From: Neobacillus drentensis
GTDB lineage: Bacteria > Bacillota > Bacilli > Bacillales > Cytobacillaceae
Assembly (NCBI RefSeq): GCF_021560175.1
Contig: NZ_CP091110.1
Location: 3,214,001-3,278,000, forward strand
Direction of reading: 5' to 3'
Length of the DNA stretch: 64,000 nt
Shown: positions 42,552 through 51,994 of the stretch, piece after piece
Position numbering within the stretch: the first letter of the stretch is position 1
Layout: each line of letters starts with the position of its first letter
Position numbers and translations under genes: made by a program
Notes under the pieces: generated by a model
Database searches by the model: none
Seen by the model: only the letters and a program-made list of their open reading frames with translations
What the model was told of the DNA's origin: nothing

Positions 42552-43412
42552 TTGGAAGCAATTAATCAACAGATGCTAACAGGAGAACGCTCTCTTTTTA
42601 AGAGTAGAGATCTTATCATTAAGGATTCGGTTTTTGCGGATGGCGAATCACCACTAAAAGAAAGTAGTGATATTTCTATTGATAATAGTATTTTTAAGTG
42701 GAAGTATCCTTTATGGTATTCCAAAAATATCAGCGTAAAGAATAGCAGTTTTCTTGAAATGGCACGATCCGGAATTTGGTATACTCATCATATTTCAATC
42801 AGTGACAGTATCATAGAAGCACCAAAAACATTTCGACGTGCACGTGATATTCACCTGACCAATGTTGATATGCAAAATGCGGAGGAGTCCTTTTGGAACT
42901 GTAAAGATGTTTACTTAACAAACGTGACTGCAAGAGGCGATTACTTTGGAATGAATAGTGAAAATATTAAAATTGATAATTTCAGATTGGTAGGGAACTA
43001 CGCTTTTGATGGAGCAAAGAATATCGAAATCCGAAATGCAAAGTTACTTTCTAAAGACGCTTTTTGGAATTGTGAAAATGTTACTGTATACGACTCTACA
43101 ATTATCGGTGAATATCTAGGTTGGAATTCCAAAAATATCACGTTTATAAACTGTACCATTGAAAGCAACCAAGGCATGTGCTACATGGATCATTTGGTGA
43201 TCGAAAATGGGAGAATTATCAATACGGATTTAGCGTTTGAATATTCAACAGTAGACGTGGAAGCAACAACAGTGATTGATAGTGTGAAAAATCCAATTGC
43301 CGGAAAAATCAAGGCTAAGGACATTAGTGAATTAATATTCGATGATAAGGAAATCATCTCAGCCAATACCCAATATGAACTAGATGATGCAGGTGAACCC
43401 TGTGACGTTTAA
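42552..43412 (+). CDS. DUF3737 family protein
   Basis: 286 residues from TTG 42552 (GGAGG upstream). A right-handed parallel beta-helix made of repeated SxxIxIxxSxF units: SRDLIIKDSVFADGESPLKE, SSDISIDNSIFKWKYPLWYS, AKNIEIRNAKLLSKDAFWNC. DUF3737 proteins have this pectate-lyase-like helix, but their role is unknown. The repeated W(K/N)C/YS corners are striking. The PatB-type gene begins inside its last codons. Confidence 0.88.
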   Translation: MEAINQQMLTGERSLFKSRDLIIKDSVFADGESPLKESSDISIDNSIFKWKYPLWYSKNISVKNSSFLEMARSGIWYTHHISISDSIIEAPKTFRRARDIHLTNVDMQNAEESFWNCKDVYLTNVTARGDYFGMNSENIKIDNFRLVGNYAFDGAKNIEIRNAKLLSKDAFWNCENVTVYDSTIIGEYLGWNSKNITFINCTIESNQGMCYMDHLVIENGRIINTDLAFEYSTVDVEATTVIDSVKNPIAGKIKAKDISELIFDDKEIISANTQYELDDAGEPCDV

Positions 43413-44586
43413 TTTTGATAAAATGACGAATCGCTTTAACACCAACTCTTATAAGTGGGATGTTGGATATAAAGAGCTCCCGATGTGGGTTGCAGATATG
43501 GACTTTGAAACATCCCCAGCCATTGTTAAGGCAATGCAAAAGAGATTAAACCACCATATTTTTGGTTATACAAGCGTGCCAGATGACTATTATCATGCAG
43601 TTGCTCAGTGGTGGGAAAAGAGACATCAATTTCCTATTGAAAAAGAATGGATTATGTTTTGTACCGGTGTAGTGCCAGCCATTTCTTCCATTGTACGCAA
43701 AATGACGAACATTGGAGACAATGTGTTGGTGCTCTCACCTGTTTACAATATCTTTTACAACTCAATCGTCAACAATCAACGAAAAGTTCTTACAAGCGAA
43801 TTGATTTATAAAGACAATCAGTATTCGATTGATTTTGGTGATTTAGAAAGAAAACTAGCCGACCCTGAAACAACCCTCATGGTTTTCTGTAATCCTCATA
43901 ACCCAATTGGTAAAGTATGGGATAAAGCGACTCTTGAGAGAATGGGAAACCTTTGTATCAAACACAATGTTCTCATCCTTTCTGATGAAATTCATTGTGA
44001 CTTAGCGCATCCAGGATATCACTATATTCCATTTGCTTCTGTTTCAGAAGAGATTGCTCAAAATAGCATTACCTGCGTAGCACCAACGAAAACATTCAAT
44101 CTTGCTGGGATTCAAACATCGAGTATTATTGTGCCAAATCCAGAGTTAAGGAAGCTGGTGAATCGTGGAATCAACACCGATGAAGTGGCTGAACCAAATG
44201 TTTTTGCGATCGAATCTGCAATCTCAGCGTTTACAGAAGGTGAACTTTGGCTTGAAGCATTGTTAGATTATCTGATGGGAAATAAGCAATTGATTGACCA
44301 ATTTATCGCAAGTGAGCTTCCGGATCTTCAAGTCATTCATTCAGAAGCAACCTATTTGGCGTGGCTTGATTGTAGTGCAATAACGCATGATACCAAATAT
44401 TTATGTGAATTTATTAGGAAAGAGACAGGATTGTACGTTTCAGAAGGTACCATTTTTGGCGGTAATGGTCATAACTTCATTAGACTAAACTACGCCTGTC
44501 CTAAGGCAAGGCTTGAAGATGGATTACAGCGTTTAAAAAAAGGAATTGAAGTATTTCAACATTTAAACAATCCATCAAGAAAATAA
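43402..44586 (+). CDS. PatB/MalY-type aminotransferase (C-S lyase)
   Basis: 394 residues from GTG 43402 (AGGTGA upstream; ATG 43384 lacks a site). Overlaps the DUF3737 end by 11 bp. PLP fold type I: MWVADMDFETSPAIVKAM, CNPHNPIGKVW, LSDEIHCDLAHPG and Lys in VAPTKTFNLAGIQTS. This subfamily cleaves cystathionine or cysteine conjugates, releasing thiol, ammonia and pyruvate. Coupling to DUF3737 is seen in several Firmicutes. It could process S-conjugates formed from electrophiles. Confidence 0.92.
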   Translation: MTFNFDKMTNRFNTNSYKWDVGYKELPMWVADMDFETSPAIVKAMQKRLNHHIFGYTSVPDDYYHAVAQWWEKRHQFPIEKEWIMFCTGVVPAISSIVRKMTNIGDNVLVLSPVYNIFYNSIVNNQRKVLTSELIYKDNQYSIDFGDLERKLADPETTLMVFCNPHNPIGKVWDKATLERMGNLCIKHNVLILSDEIHCDLAHPGYHYIPFASVSEEIAQNSITCVAPTKTFNLAGIQTSSIIVPNPELRKLVNRGINTDEVAEPNVFAIESAISAFTEGELWLEALLDYLMGNKQLIDQFIASELPDLQVIHSEATYLAWLDCSAITHDTKYLCEFIRKETGLYVSEGTIFGGNGHNFIRLNYACPKARLEDGLQRLKKGIEVFQHLNNPSRK

Positions 44587-44618
44587 TAATTCATAAAAAA
44601 TTTATGGAGGTAGTTCCA

Positions 44619-45362
44619 ATGCCAAAAATTAAAGGAAAAGTTGTCATTATTATGGGTGCATCAAGTGGGATTGGCGAAGCGACTACCATGAAACTTGCAC
44701 AAGAAGGAGCGAAATTAGTCATTGCAGCTCGCCGTGAAGATCGATTAAAATCTCTTGTTGAATCATTGCCAAATGCTGAAGTATCATATGCTATTGCAGA
44801 TGTAACAAACAAAGAGGAAGTTCAAGCTGTCGTAGATTTGGCAATTGAAAAATACGGCCTTGTAGATGTACTCTACAACAACGCTGGAGTTATGCCAACT
44901 GCTCCACTTTCAGAAACACGATTTGATGAATGGAAACAAATGTTAGACATTAATATTATGGGTGTGTTAAATGGGATTGCTGCCGTTTTGCCGATCATGA
45001 AAAAACAGCAATCTGGTCATATCATTGCGACTGACTCCATTGCAGGGCATGTGGTCTATCCTGGTTCTGCTGTATACTGTGGCACAAAATTTGCGGTTCG
45101 TGCCATCATGGAGGGATTACGCCAAGAAGAGCATGAAAACAATATTCGAAGCACCATTATCTCTCCGGGGCTTGTAGATACAGAACTTTATACGACGATT
45201 AACGAGCCTGAAAACCGTGAACGAGTAAAGAAAAATGCAAAAATAGAAGGTTTGGGATTGAAGCCAAGTGACATTGCTGACGCAGTTGCTTATGCCATAA
45301 GTACACCGGAATCTGTTGCTGTAAGTGAAATCCTAATTCGTCCAACAAAATCAGTAAAATAA
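44619..45362 (+). CDS. classical SDR oxidoreductase
   Basis: 247 residues from ATG 44619 (GGAGG upstream). Motifs [29 protein letters not shown] (Ser) and VYCGTKFA (YxxxK). Close paralogue of the SDR at 26450 ([20 protein letters not shown]). Unlike that copy it lies far from a TetR promoter but within the block downstream of P8. Likely NADPH-dependent carbonyl reductase. Confidence 0.92.
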   Translation: MPKIKGKVVIIMGASSGIGEATTMKLAQEGAKLVIAARREDRLKSLVESLPNAEVSYAIADVTNKEEVQAVVDLAIEKYGLVDVLYNNAGVMPTAPLSETRFDEWKQMLDINIMGVLNGIAAVLPIMKKQQSGHIIATDSIAGHVVYPGSAVYCGTKFAVRAIMEGLRQEEHENNIRSTIISPGLVDTELYTTINEPENRERVKKNAKIEGLGLKPSDIADAVAYAISTPESVAVSEILIRPTKSVK

Positions 45363-45373
45363 AATAAAAGAAG

Positions 45374-45739
45374 GTGAGTAATAAAATTAAAATAAAATTA
45401 ACTGTTGGTGAAGACGTATATACTGCTATTTTAATTGACAGTAAAGCAGCAATTGATTTTATAACACTTCTTCCGCTTAGGTTAACACTTGAAGACTATG
45501 CAGGAACGGAAAAGATTAGCAATCTTCCAAAAAGATTGTCTACTACCGGTTCTCCAGATGGTACCAAAGCTTCTATCGGAGATATTACGTATTATGCTCC
45601 TTGGGGAAATTTAGCTATATTTTATAAGGATTTTGGTTTTGCAAATGGATTGATTAAATTAGGGAAGATTGAATCTGGTATTGAAAAGCTTGCAAGTATG
45701 AAAGGTAATTTTAAAGTTACAATTGAAAAGATCATTTAA
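45374..45739 (+). CDS. cyclophilin-like fold protein
   Basis: 121 residues. Cyclophilin-like pattern: IKIKLTVGEDVYTAILIDSK then FITLLPLRLTLEDYAGTEKI and the conserved ASIGDITYYAPWGNLAIFYK. This small domain family is not an ordinary proline isomerase; its role is unknown, and it is often near AKR and flavodoxin genes. Start GTG 45374 has only AGAAG upstream; an ATT start at 45386 after AAGGTGA is possible. Confidence 0.8.
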   Translation: MSNKIKIKLTVGEDVYTAILIDSKAAIDFITLLPLRLTLEDYAGTEKISNLPKRLSTTGSPDGTKASIGDITYYAPWGNLAIFYKDFGFANGLIKLGKIESGIEKLASMKGNFKVTIEKII

Positions 45740-45834
45740 AAACATCTCGCAAAAATCCTTGTAAGAATAGGATTAATCTGCACGATTGTTGCAGCTTAGA
45801 GGTAGTATTTTACAGTTTAAAAGGGGTAAAACAA

Positions 45835-46554
45835 ATGGAAAGACCATATATAATCTGCCATATGCTAACTTCATTGGATGGGAAAATCATTGGAGAATAT
45901 TTGAAAGAGGAACGAGCTATCTATTTTACCGACGAATACGAAAAAATTCATAAACATTATGGATGTAGAGCATGGATGTGCGGCAGGATTACTATGGAGG
46001 AACACTTTACTTTCGGACATCAATTCGATTTAAAACAAGATAACATTCCAACTATCCCAAGAACTGATTACGTTGCAAATAAGGATGCAAAAGGGTATGC
46101 AGTTGTAGTAGACCCTTCTGGAAAACTGGGATGGACAAAAAACTACATTACAGATGACTACGGATTAGGAGACCACATTATCGAAATACTTACAGAACAA
46201 GTATCTGATGCCTACCTGGCTCATCTGCAAAAACTTGGTATATCTTATATTTTTGGCGGAAAAGAACAATTGGATTTTACTGTCGTAGTGGAAAAACTAA
46301 AGTGCTTATTTTCTATCGATAAATTAATGCTCGAAGGTGGAGGAGTTTTAAATGGCTCTTTTTTGAACGAAGGATTAATTGATGAATTGAGCCTAATTTT
46401 AGTCCCAATTGCAGATGGTGCGTCCAACACCACGACACTTTTTGAAACAAGCTATTTTCTAAAAAAACCACAACCCGTAAATTTCTTCTTAAAGGACATA
46501 GAAAAACTGGGCGATGGTGGAATCTGGATGAAGTATGTAACAAAACGTGATTAA
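45835..46554 (+). CDS. RibD C-terminal / dihydrofolate reductase-like protein
   Basis: 239 residues of the RibD_C reductase fold: IICHMLTSLDGKIIGEYLKE, CRAWMCGRITMEEHFTF, GISYIFGGKEQLDF, KLMLEGGGVLNGSFLNEGLI then DELSLILVPIADG. Stand-alone members reduce unknown pyrimidine- or pterin-like substrates with NADPH. AAGGGG precedes ATG 45835. Fits the reductase content of the island. Confidence 0.88.
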   Translation: MERPYIICHMLTSLDGKIIGEYLKEERAIYFTDEYEKIHKHYGCRAWMCGRITMEEHFTFGHQFDLKQDNIPTIPRTDYVANKDAKGYAVVVDPSGKLGWTKNYITDDYGLGDHIIEILTEQVSDAYLAHLQKLGISYIFGGKEQLDFTVVVEKLKCLFSIDKLMLEGGGVLNGSFLNEGLIDELSLILVPIADGASNTTTLFETSYFLKKPQPVNFFLKDIEKLGDGGIWMKYVTKRD

Positions 46555-46593
46555 CCTTTATTTAACAAAAAAACAAATTAATTTTGGAGGTAC

Positions 46594-47574
46594 ATGATGG
46601 AATATCGTACAGTAGGAAAAACAGGAATTCAAGTTTCGAATTTATGTTTTGGGGCAATGTCTTTTGGGGGAGACGCTGACGAAGAAACATCCAAATCCAT
46701 GTATAAACGCTGTCGGGAAGCTGGGATCAACTTCTTCGATACTGCCGATGTATATGGGCGTTCTGAGGAAATTCTAGGAGAGTGTATTGCACATGAAAGA
46801 GACGAAATCGTCTTAACGTCAAAAGTGTTCTGGAACACGGGTGCTGATGTGAATGCGAGAGGGTTGTCCCGAAAACATATGGTGCAGGGGATTGAAAATA
46901 GCCTGCGACGTTTAAAGACGGATTATATTGATTTTTATTTTGTCCATGATTTTGATGAATTAACTCCAATGGAGGAAACCTTACGGACACTCGATGACCT
47001 ACAGCGACAAGGGAAAATTCTTTACCCAGCAGTAAGCAATTGGGCAGCGTGGCAAATCACTAAAGCATTAGGAATTTCTGCAAAAGAGCAACTTGCTCGT
47101 TTTGAAATAATTCAACCTATGTATAACCTTGTTAAACGCCAAGCAGAGGTTGAAATTTTACCAATGGCTGCTTCCGAACAAATTGGTGTCATAACTTATA
47201 GCCCACTTGGTGCTGGACTTCTTTCAGGGAAATATGGAGTAAATAAACGTCCTGAGCAGGGCCGCCTTGTACAGAATGCCCGCTATGGTGACCGTTACGG
47301 GGCCGATGATGATTTTGTTACGGCTGAACATTTCACTAAATATGCAAAAGAACATGATGTGAAACCGGCAACTCTAGCAGTTGCTTGGGTCAAGGCTAAT
47401 CCTGCTGTTACTGCTCCGATCATTGGTGCACGTAATTTAGACCAATTAGAAGATTCATTAGCAGCGGCTGATTTTAATATGACAGAAGAAATGTACGCTG
47501 AAATTACCAATTTATCAAGGACACCTTCACCTGCAACGGACCGTACAGAAGTATTAACCGGCAAATGGAAATAA
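46594..47574 (+). CDS. aldo/keto reductase (YghZ/Kv-beta-like)
   Basis: 326 residues from ATG 46594 (an ATG-ATG start; GGAGG upstream). Tetrad Asp49 (FFDTADVYG), Tyr54, Lys77 (VLTSKVFW) and His118 (FYFVHDF). Cofactor motif APIIGARNLDQLEDSL near residue 270. This is the longer AKR group acting on methylglyoxal or other aldehydes. Last gene of the redox island. An unclear 38-codon ORF follows at 47693. Confidence 0.92.
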   Translation: MMEYRTVGKTGIQVSNLCFGAMSFGGDADEETSKSMYKRCREAGINFFDTADVYGRSEEILGECIAHERDEIVLTSKVFWNTGADVNARGLSRKHMVQGIENSLRRLKTDYIDFYFVHDFDELTPMEETLRTLDDLQRQGKILYPAVSNWAAWQITKALGISAKEQLARFEIIQPMYNLVKRQAEVEILPMAASEQIGVITYSPLGAGLLSGKYGVNKRPEQGRLVQNARYGDRYGADDDFVTAEHFTKYAKEHDVKPATLAVAWVKANPAVTAPIIGARNLDQLEDSLAAADFNMTEEMYAEITNLSRTPSPATDRTEVLTGKWK

Positions 47575-47922
47575 GAAAGGAAACAATAAAAGTGGAGTGG
47601 GAGACCATTTCGCTTTTTTGTGCGCATTTAAATTAGAAAGAACTTTATTAAAAATCAAGAGTTAGGGTTTAAAATTATTTACCTTAAGGTAGATGGGCAG
47701 AAATAGAGTCATTGAAAAATCTATTTTTGTTCATAATGAATCCGATACCTTAAAATCGTTGTTAGTTGAACCAGACAGTTTAAGCGATGAACACCGTCAA
47801 ATCTTTTAAAACGGAAGGAAGCGGGGGAGCCTTTGTAGATTAATTACCCAAAAATATAATTACGTAAAATATAAATTTGACGTAATTAAGTATACCAAGT
47901 AAAATAAAAGTGAGGTGTTATT
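47575..47922. other. 348-bp intergenic region with a possible gene scrap
   Basis: 47693-47809 reads as 38 codons (VIEKSIFVHNESDTLKSLLV, EPDSLSDEHRQIF) and resembles the tail of a longer protein; weak AAGGTAG before it. The xerS promoter fills the right end. Confidence 0.45.
47858..47905 (+). promoter_or_regulatory. xerS promoter with inverted repeat
   Basis: AATTACGT (47858-47865) and ACGTAATT (47880-47887) are 8-bp perfect inverted arms 14 bp apart. The right arm overlaps -35 TTGACG (47877-47882), followed by 17 bp and TAAAAT (47900-47905). The repeat may bind a regulator or the recombinase itself. Confidence 0.55.
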
Positions 47923-49011
47923 ATGGTAAATCAGGATAAACAAACCAATTTTAAAAAATTACAAACCTTGCTTAACGAACTCCCTTGGTATGTCGAAGAA
48001 TACATAAATCATAAGCTGCGGAAACTTTCGACTGCGTCTTTATTTAATTATTGTCATGACTACAAGATCTTTTTCAATTGGATCATTACGGAGCAGCTGC
48101 ATCAAGGTACTGTTAAGGAAATCCCGCTGGAACGTCTCGAAGAGATGACCGTTTTAGAGGTCGAAAACTTTTTAAACTATCTGCATTATCAACTAGATAA
48201 CAAGGAATTGACGGTAAATCGGAAGTTATCTGCTTTAAAGTCACTGTTTAATTATCTGCAAAATATCGCCGAAACTCCAGATTTAAAGCCTTATATTAAT
48301 CGAAATGTAATGGCCAAAATCGAGTTTAATGAAGTAAAAGACAGCATGGAAACAAAAGCAAATAAAATGGAAGGTAAAATCCTCCTTGGGGATGAATACG
48401 AAAAGTTTCGTTTATTTGTTGCAAATGATTATGGCGAATTAAATAAAGAAAATAAAAAACTATCTAACTTTTATCAATTAAATAAAGAACGTGATACCGC
48501 GATTGTATCCTTAATTTTAGGTTCAGGACTGCGGCTTTCTGAGTTAGTCGGCATTGAATTAGATGATATTGATTTTAGTAAATACTGTGTAAGAGTGATT
48601 CGAAAAGGAAATAAAGAACAATTCGTTTTCTTTAGCCAAGTGGCCATGGCAGACCTCCAGGAATATCTCTCTGTAAGAGCGGCTAAATATCAAGTAGACA
48701 AAACAAATAAGGCATTGTTTATTTCTGCACCGGTCGGTCCTAAAGGAAAATCACGGCGGCTGACAGCACGATCGGTTGAAAAACTCATTGAGAAATATGC
48801 AACAGCATTTGGGAAGCCATCATTATCAGTTCATAAGCTGCGGCATTCGTTTGCCACCAGATACCATGCTGAGATCAATGATGTTCCGAAATTAAGACGC
48901 CAACTAGGTCATTCATCGATCCAGACGACGATGATCTATACTCATATCAAGAATGATGATTTAAAAATTGCTGTCGACAAAATGGATATGCCGAAAGAAC
49001 AAATCGACTAA
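47923..49011 (+). CDS. xerS: tyrosine recombinase XerS
   Basis: 362 residues. N-terminal core-binding domain begins LPWYVEEYINHKLRKLSTAS, a pattern that marks XerS rather than XerC/XerD. Catalytic domain from about residue 175: Arg in GSGLRLSELVG, HKLRHSFATR, LGHSSIQTTMIYTH with the nucleophilic Tyr. XerS works alone at difSL in streptococci; Bacillus also carries a copy of unknown target. It has long acidic insertions typical of the family. ATG 47923 follows GTGAGGTG. A terminator lies just after. Confidence 0.92.
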   Translation: MVNQDKQTNFKKLQTLLNELPWYVEEYINHKLRKLSTASLFNYCHDYKIFFNWIITEQLHQGTVKEIPLERLEEMTVLEVENFLNYLHYQLDNKELTVNRKLSALKSLFNYLQNIAETPDLKPYINRNVMAKIEFNEVKDSMETKANKMEGKILLGDEYEKFRLFVANDYGELNKENKKLSNFYQLNKERDTAIVSLILGSGLRLSELVGIELDDIDFSKYCVRVIRKGNKEQFVFFSQVAMADLQEYLSVRAAKYQVDKTNKALFISAPVGPKGKSRRLTARSVEKLIEKYATAFGKPSLSVHKLRHSFATRYHAEINDVPKLRRQLGHSSIQTTMIYTHIKNDDLKIAVDKMDMPKEQID

Positions 49012-49437
49012 CAATCAATAAAACTGTCACCCTACTGGCAGTTTTTCTTTATTTTATCAGTTTACATAATATTATTATGTAACCAAATTGCTTATTTGTC
49101 TCAATAACTAAGTATACTTAAGATAGTGAGACGAAATAAAAATTTTATCGATAGTTGGGATGCAAACTCCTCTCTTAATGTCCTTAATAGCAGATTTTGA
49201 AGACAATTTTTTGGTGATTTTGGTGTCTGTTTGTCTTTAAGAGCCATTCTTAAGGATAGTATTGGATGAAAACTCCTTCCCCTTGTTAGATAAAAGCCAC
49301 TCTAGAAGACATTTCGGGTGCCTTCTCTTCCCTCTTGTTCTCTATTCCTTCTAAATAACAACTGACAAAAAAGCGCTTATGAAGTTTCAACTCTCTCCTA
49401 TTTTACTTTATAATCATTACTAACAAGGAGGAGTTAG
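49012..49437. other. 426-bp intergenic region
   Basis: A weak terminator (AAACTG...CAGTTTTTC, 49019-49050). The rest has two similar GATG-AAACTCCT stretches (49157-49175 and 49263-49280) and no recognisable gene. Confidence 0.5.
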
Positions 49438-49848
49438 ATGGAACAGAAAAATTTTTTAGCAAAATTAAAAAACTACACAAGAAAACTAAAACAAAATTTA
49501 TTTGTTCTTTATTTATCATACAAAGATAATAGAGTACCTTGGTACACTAAACTGGTTGCTATTTGTGTTGTTGCTTATGCTTTTAGTCCAATCGATTTGA
49601 TTCCTGACTTCATCCCTGTATTGGGTTATCTCGATGACCTAATTATTGTTCCGCTGGGCATTTCACTGGCACTAAAATTAATACCACCTTACATTATTGA
49701 AGAAAACAGAGAAAAGGCTGAAGAAATTAGAAAAAATGGTAAACCAAAAAACTGGATTGTTGCCCTGCTATTCATTCTAATTTGGATTTTACTTGCGTTT
49801 TGGGCTGGTAAATTATTATACAGTATGTTCATTGAAAATAGTCATTAA
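49438..49848 (+). CDS. DUF1232 (YkvA-like) membrane protein
   Basis: 136 residues. DUF1232 hairpin at residues 38-70: VAICVVAYAFSPIDLIPDFI then PVLGYLDDLIIVPLG. A C-terminal membrane helix follows (WIVALLFILIWILLAFWAG). Role unknown; some family members are linked to membrane stress. A DUF1232 unit fused to an HTH is at 7318. AAGGAGG before ATG 49438. Confidence 0.88.
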   Translation: MEQKNFLAKLKNYTRKLKQNLFVLYLSYKDNRVPWYTKLVAICVVAYAFSPIDLIPDFIPVLGYLDDLIIVPLGISLALKLIPPYIIEENREKAEEIRKNGKPKNWIVALLFILIWILLAFWAGKLLYSMFIENSH

Positions 49849-50040
49849 ATCATTGGGGGATATGCTTCTTTGCATATCCCTTCTACACTAAACTATCCCT
49901 TTTACCTCAATATGCATATGAGTTTTCTTAATGAGCCAATATTTCCTCTAATTTTTTGGGAGAGATGTATATTTGCTTTTATCGAAAGCTTGAGAAATGG
50001 ATGAAAGCTTACCTTCGATCTTCCGAAGTCTGCATTCTGA

Positions 50041-50955
50041 TTATCCCTTGTATGCGTTCCGTAATTTTTCCAGATCAAATTTCTTCATTTTTAGAAAAGC
50101 ATTCGTCACACGTGAAAGCTGATCTGGTCTACCTTTGCTCATCATCTCATTCATCTCGCTTGGCACAACCTGCCAGGATATACCAAACTGATCTTTCAGC
50201 CAGCCGCATTGCTCTGCTTCAGGAACTGCAGATAGCCTATCCCAGTAGTAATCAATCTCTTCTTGTGTCTCACAATACACCATGAATGAGATTGCCTCAT
50301 TAAAATTGAATTTATGTTCATGTGCGCTATCCATTGCAGAAAACCATTGGTCTTCCAGCATAAAATCGGCGAACATGATTGTTCCTTCTTTATCAGGTGC
50401 CATGCCTTGAGGGTAGCGGGCGATAAGTCCCTGTTTTGCGTTCTTAAATACGGATAAATAAAAATGAATTGCCTCTTCCGCCATGCCGCATTTTTCGCCG
50501 ACAAACAAAAGTGATGGAACAATAGTAGGCCGTACTTCACCTTCTGGATTGGTAAGCATTAATTGCCAGGACAATCCATACTTATCCTGAATCCAGCCAA
50601 ACCTTTCACTGAAGGGATACTTATCAAGCGGCATTAACGCTGTGCCGCCTTCCGACAATTTGTTCCACACCTCATCTATTTTTTCGCTCGCATCATTTTC
50701 TCGTGATGGGTCAAAATTAACTATGAAAGAGATCGACGGATTGATTTTGAAATAAGGCCCAGCGCTGATTGACATAAACTTGTGTCCCCACAGCTCAAAT
50801 GAGACTATCTCGGAGTCACCTGATGGTGTGTCCTGAATGGTTGTGACATTCGTAATTTTTGAGTTTGGGAATATGGAAGCGTAAAACTCGGCAGCTTCTT
50901 TTGCCCCCTTTTCATACCATAAATGCGGAACGATTTTTTGTTTTGATTTTGACAT
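50041..50955 (-). CDS. VOC superfamily protein with two PhnB-like domains
   Basis: 304 residues from ATG 50955 (GGAGG 8 bp upstream; an ATG at 50961 overlaps it). Two tandem glyoxalase/PhnB-type domains: [36 protein letters not shown], then [40 protein letters not shown] with matching DRLSEGGT-like and [16 protein letters not shown] ends. Usually annotated as 3-demethylubiquinone methyltransferase-like, but this domain is really a VOC metal-binding fold of unknown substrate. Confidence 0.9.
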   Translation of the reverse strand: MSKSKQKIVPHLWYEKGAKEAAEFYASIFPNSKITNVTTIQDTPSGDSEIVSFELWGHKFMSISAGPYFKINPSISFIVNFDPSRENDASEKIDEVWNKLSEGGTALMPLDKYPFSERFGWIQDKYGLSWQLMLTNPEGEVRPTIVPSLLFVGEKCGMAEEAIHFYLSVFKNAKQGLIARYPQGMAPDKEGTIMFADFMLEDQWFSAMDSAHEHKFNFNEAISFMVYCETQEEIDYYWDRLSAVPEAEQCGWLKDQFGISWQVVPSEMNEMMSKGRPDQLSRVTNAFLKMKKFDLEKLRNAYKG

Positions 50956-51400
50956 ATACATTCCTCCATGATTTTTTGTGTCGGCAAGAATGCCTCCAAA
51001 ACATTTTAGTGGCTAGAATGCCGTTCAAATTCAAATTTACCTAAGCCAGCCACGGAACCCTCTTGTAGAATAGTACGATTCTGCACTATTGTGGTACACA
51101 AAAACTATGTCTTAATGACGATAATGAAAGATATCTGAGTATTATCTTATAATTTTCTGCAAAAATAATGAAAATCCTGCCAATTGAAATAAACGGTAAT
51201 ATGAATGAAAATAAATTGTATAAATCAAATACGCAACAACGGAATTTGAAGAAAACAAGAAAAATCGTGAGATTTTCCTTCACATACACGTTACTATTGA
51301 ATAACTGGTGCATGTCAATTGTTCATTCACTATCAGGTGATAACAGCCTAAAAAAAAAGAGAGCCCGTCGGCTCTTTGGAAACATGTTTAAATTAAATGC
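50956..51400. other. 445-bp intergenic region
   Basis: A hairpin, AAAGAGAGCCcgtcGGCTCTTT (51354-51379), precedes the end of the repeat-protein gene on the opposite strand. Two open readings (51086-51313 minus, 51168-51404 plus) lack ribosome sites and family features; I do not call them. Confidence 0.5.
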
Positions 51401-51577
51401 TTAAAAGAATCCGCGTCCTCTTCTTTCAATTTCAATACGTCTTCTTCTTTCGATTTCGATACGTCTTCTTCTCTCTATCTCAATTTCGATTTCAATACGT
51501 CTTCTTCTCTCTATCTCGATTTCGATTTCAATAGGGAAAAACCCTCTTCTTCTAAAGCCGTCACGGAAAAAAAACAA
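51401..51577 (-). CDS. Ile-Glu/Arg repeat micro-protein
   Basis: About 58 residues from TTG 51577 (GGAGG 9 bp upstream); ATG 51586 touches that site. After FFFRDGFRRRGFFPI the chain is alternating Ile-Glu strands and Arg blocks: EIEIEIERRRR, then IEIEIEIERRRR, IEIERRRR, IEIERRGRGFF. The DNA is a tandem repeat of about 36 and 18 bp. Ile-Glu alternation predicts a beta-strand with a hydrophobic and an acidic face; the Arg blocks could pair with the acid face for self-assembly. It sits beside a YjcZ-type spore gene. I know no family for it. Confidence 0.6.
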   Translation of the reverse strand: MFFFRDGFRRRGFFPIEIEIEIERRRRIEIEIEIERRRRIEIERRRRIEIERRGRGFF

Positions 51578-51655
51578 GTCAATCATCCTCCAATCTTTTC
51601 AGTAGTCTAGACAAAGGGAACGAATAAAATCAATTTGCCCTTAGTTCCGTACAAA

Positions 51656-51745
51656 TTAGTAACCCATAAAAGAAGTTCCTACAATGATTAGGAGAATGAA
51701 CAATACCACGATTAATGTAAATGACATACTTAATCCGTCACCCAT
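51656..51745 (-). CDS. YjcZ-type sporulation micro-protein 1
   Basis: 29 residues from ATG 51745 with GGAGGTGAT upstream. Sequence: short MGDGLSMS head then the family helix [20 protein letters not shown], which matches the five other copies in this window. One membrane helix; YjcZ proteins are made late in sporulation and their role is unclear. The upstream region (51813-51847) carries two GGACAA elements. Confidence 0.85.
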   Translation of the reverse strand: MGDGLSMSFTLIVVLFILLIIVGTSFMGY

Positions 51746-51812
51746 GTATATCACCTCCAGTACCTATAGAGTTATATGAGAAATGAATACTTTCCTCTAT
51801 CTATATATATTT

Positions 51813-51847
51813 CATTGGACAAGTCTTGATTGGACAATTATCATCAT
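51813..51847 (-). promoter_or_regulatory. GGACAA motif pair before YjcZ 1
   Basis: Two TTGTCCAAT units on the minus strand about 19 bp apart, in a frame ATGATGATAATTGTCCAATC shared with 57061 and 59348. GGACAAG is close to the SpoIIID consensus; control by this mother-cell regulator is an inference. Confidence 0.5.
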
Positions 51848-51994
51848 ATTTCTACAAAATCCGCAATTTGATTAACCCTGAGATTCTAGGTCAATATTTT
51901 CTTCAAGGTATCAGTCAGTTTTTTACAGGTAGTCCATACCCTTTCGTTATATCAACATATTATGTAGTAACACTAAAACGAAGAAGGAATTGGT

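Noticed and set aside
51086..51404. Two overlapping open readings on opposite strands
   Set aside because: Neither has a ribosome site, family pattern or sensible context.
51401..51577. Short regular repeats that could suggest a CRISPR array
   Set aside because: The repeats are 18 and 36 bp, keep one reading frame, have no unique spacers and encode the Ile-Glu/Arg protein.
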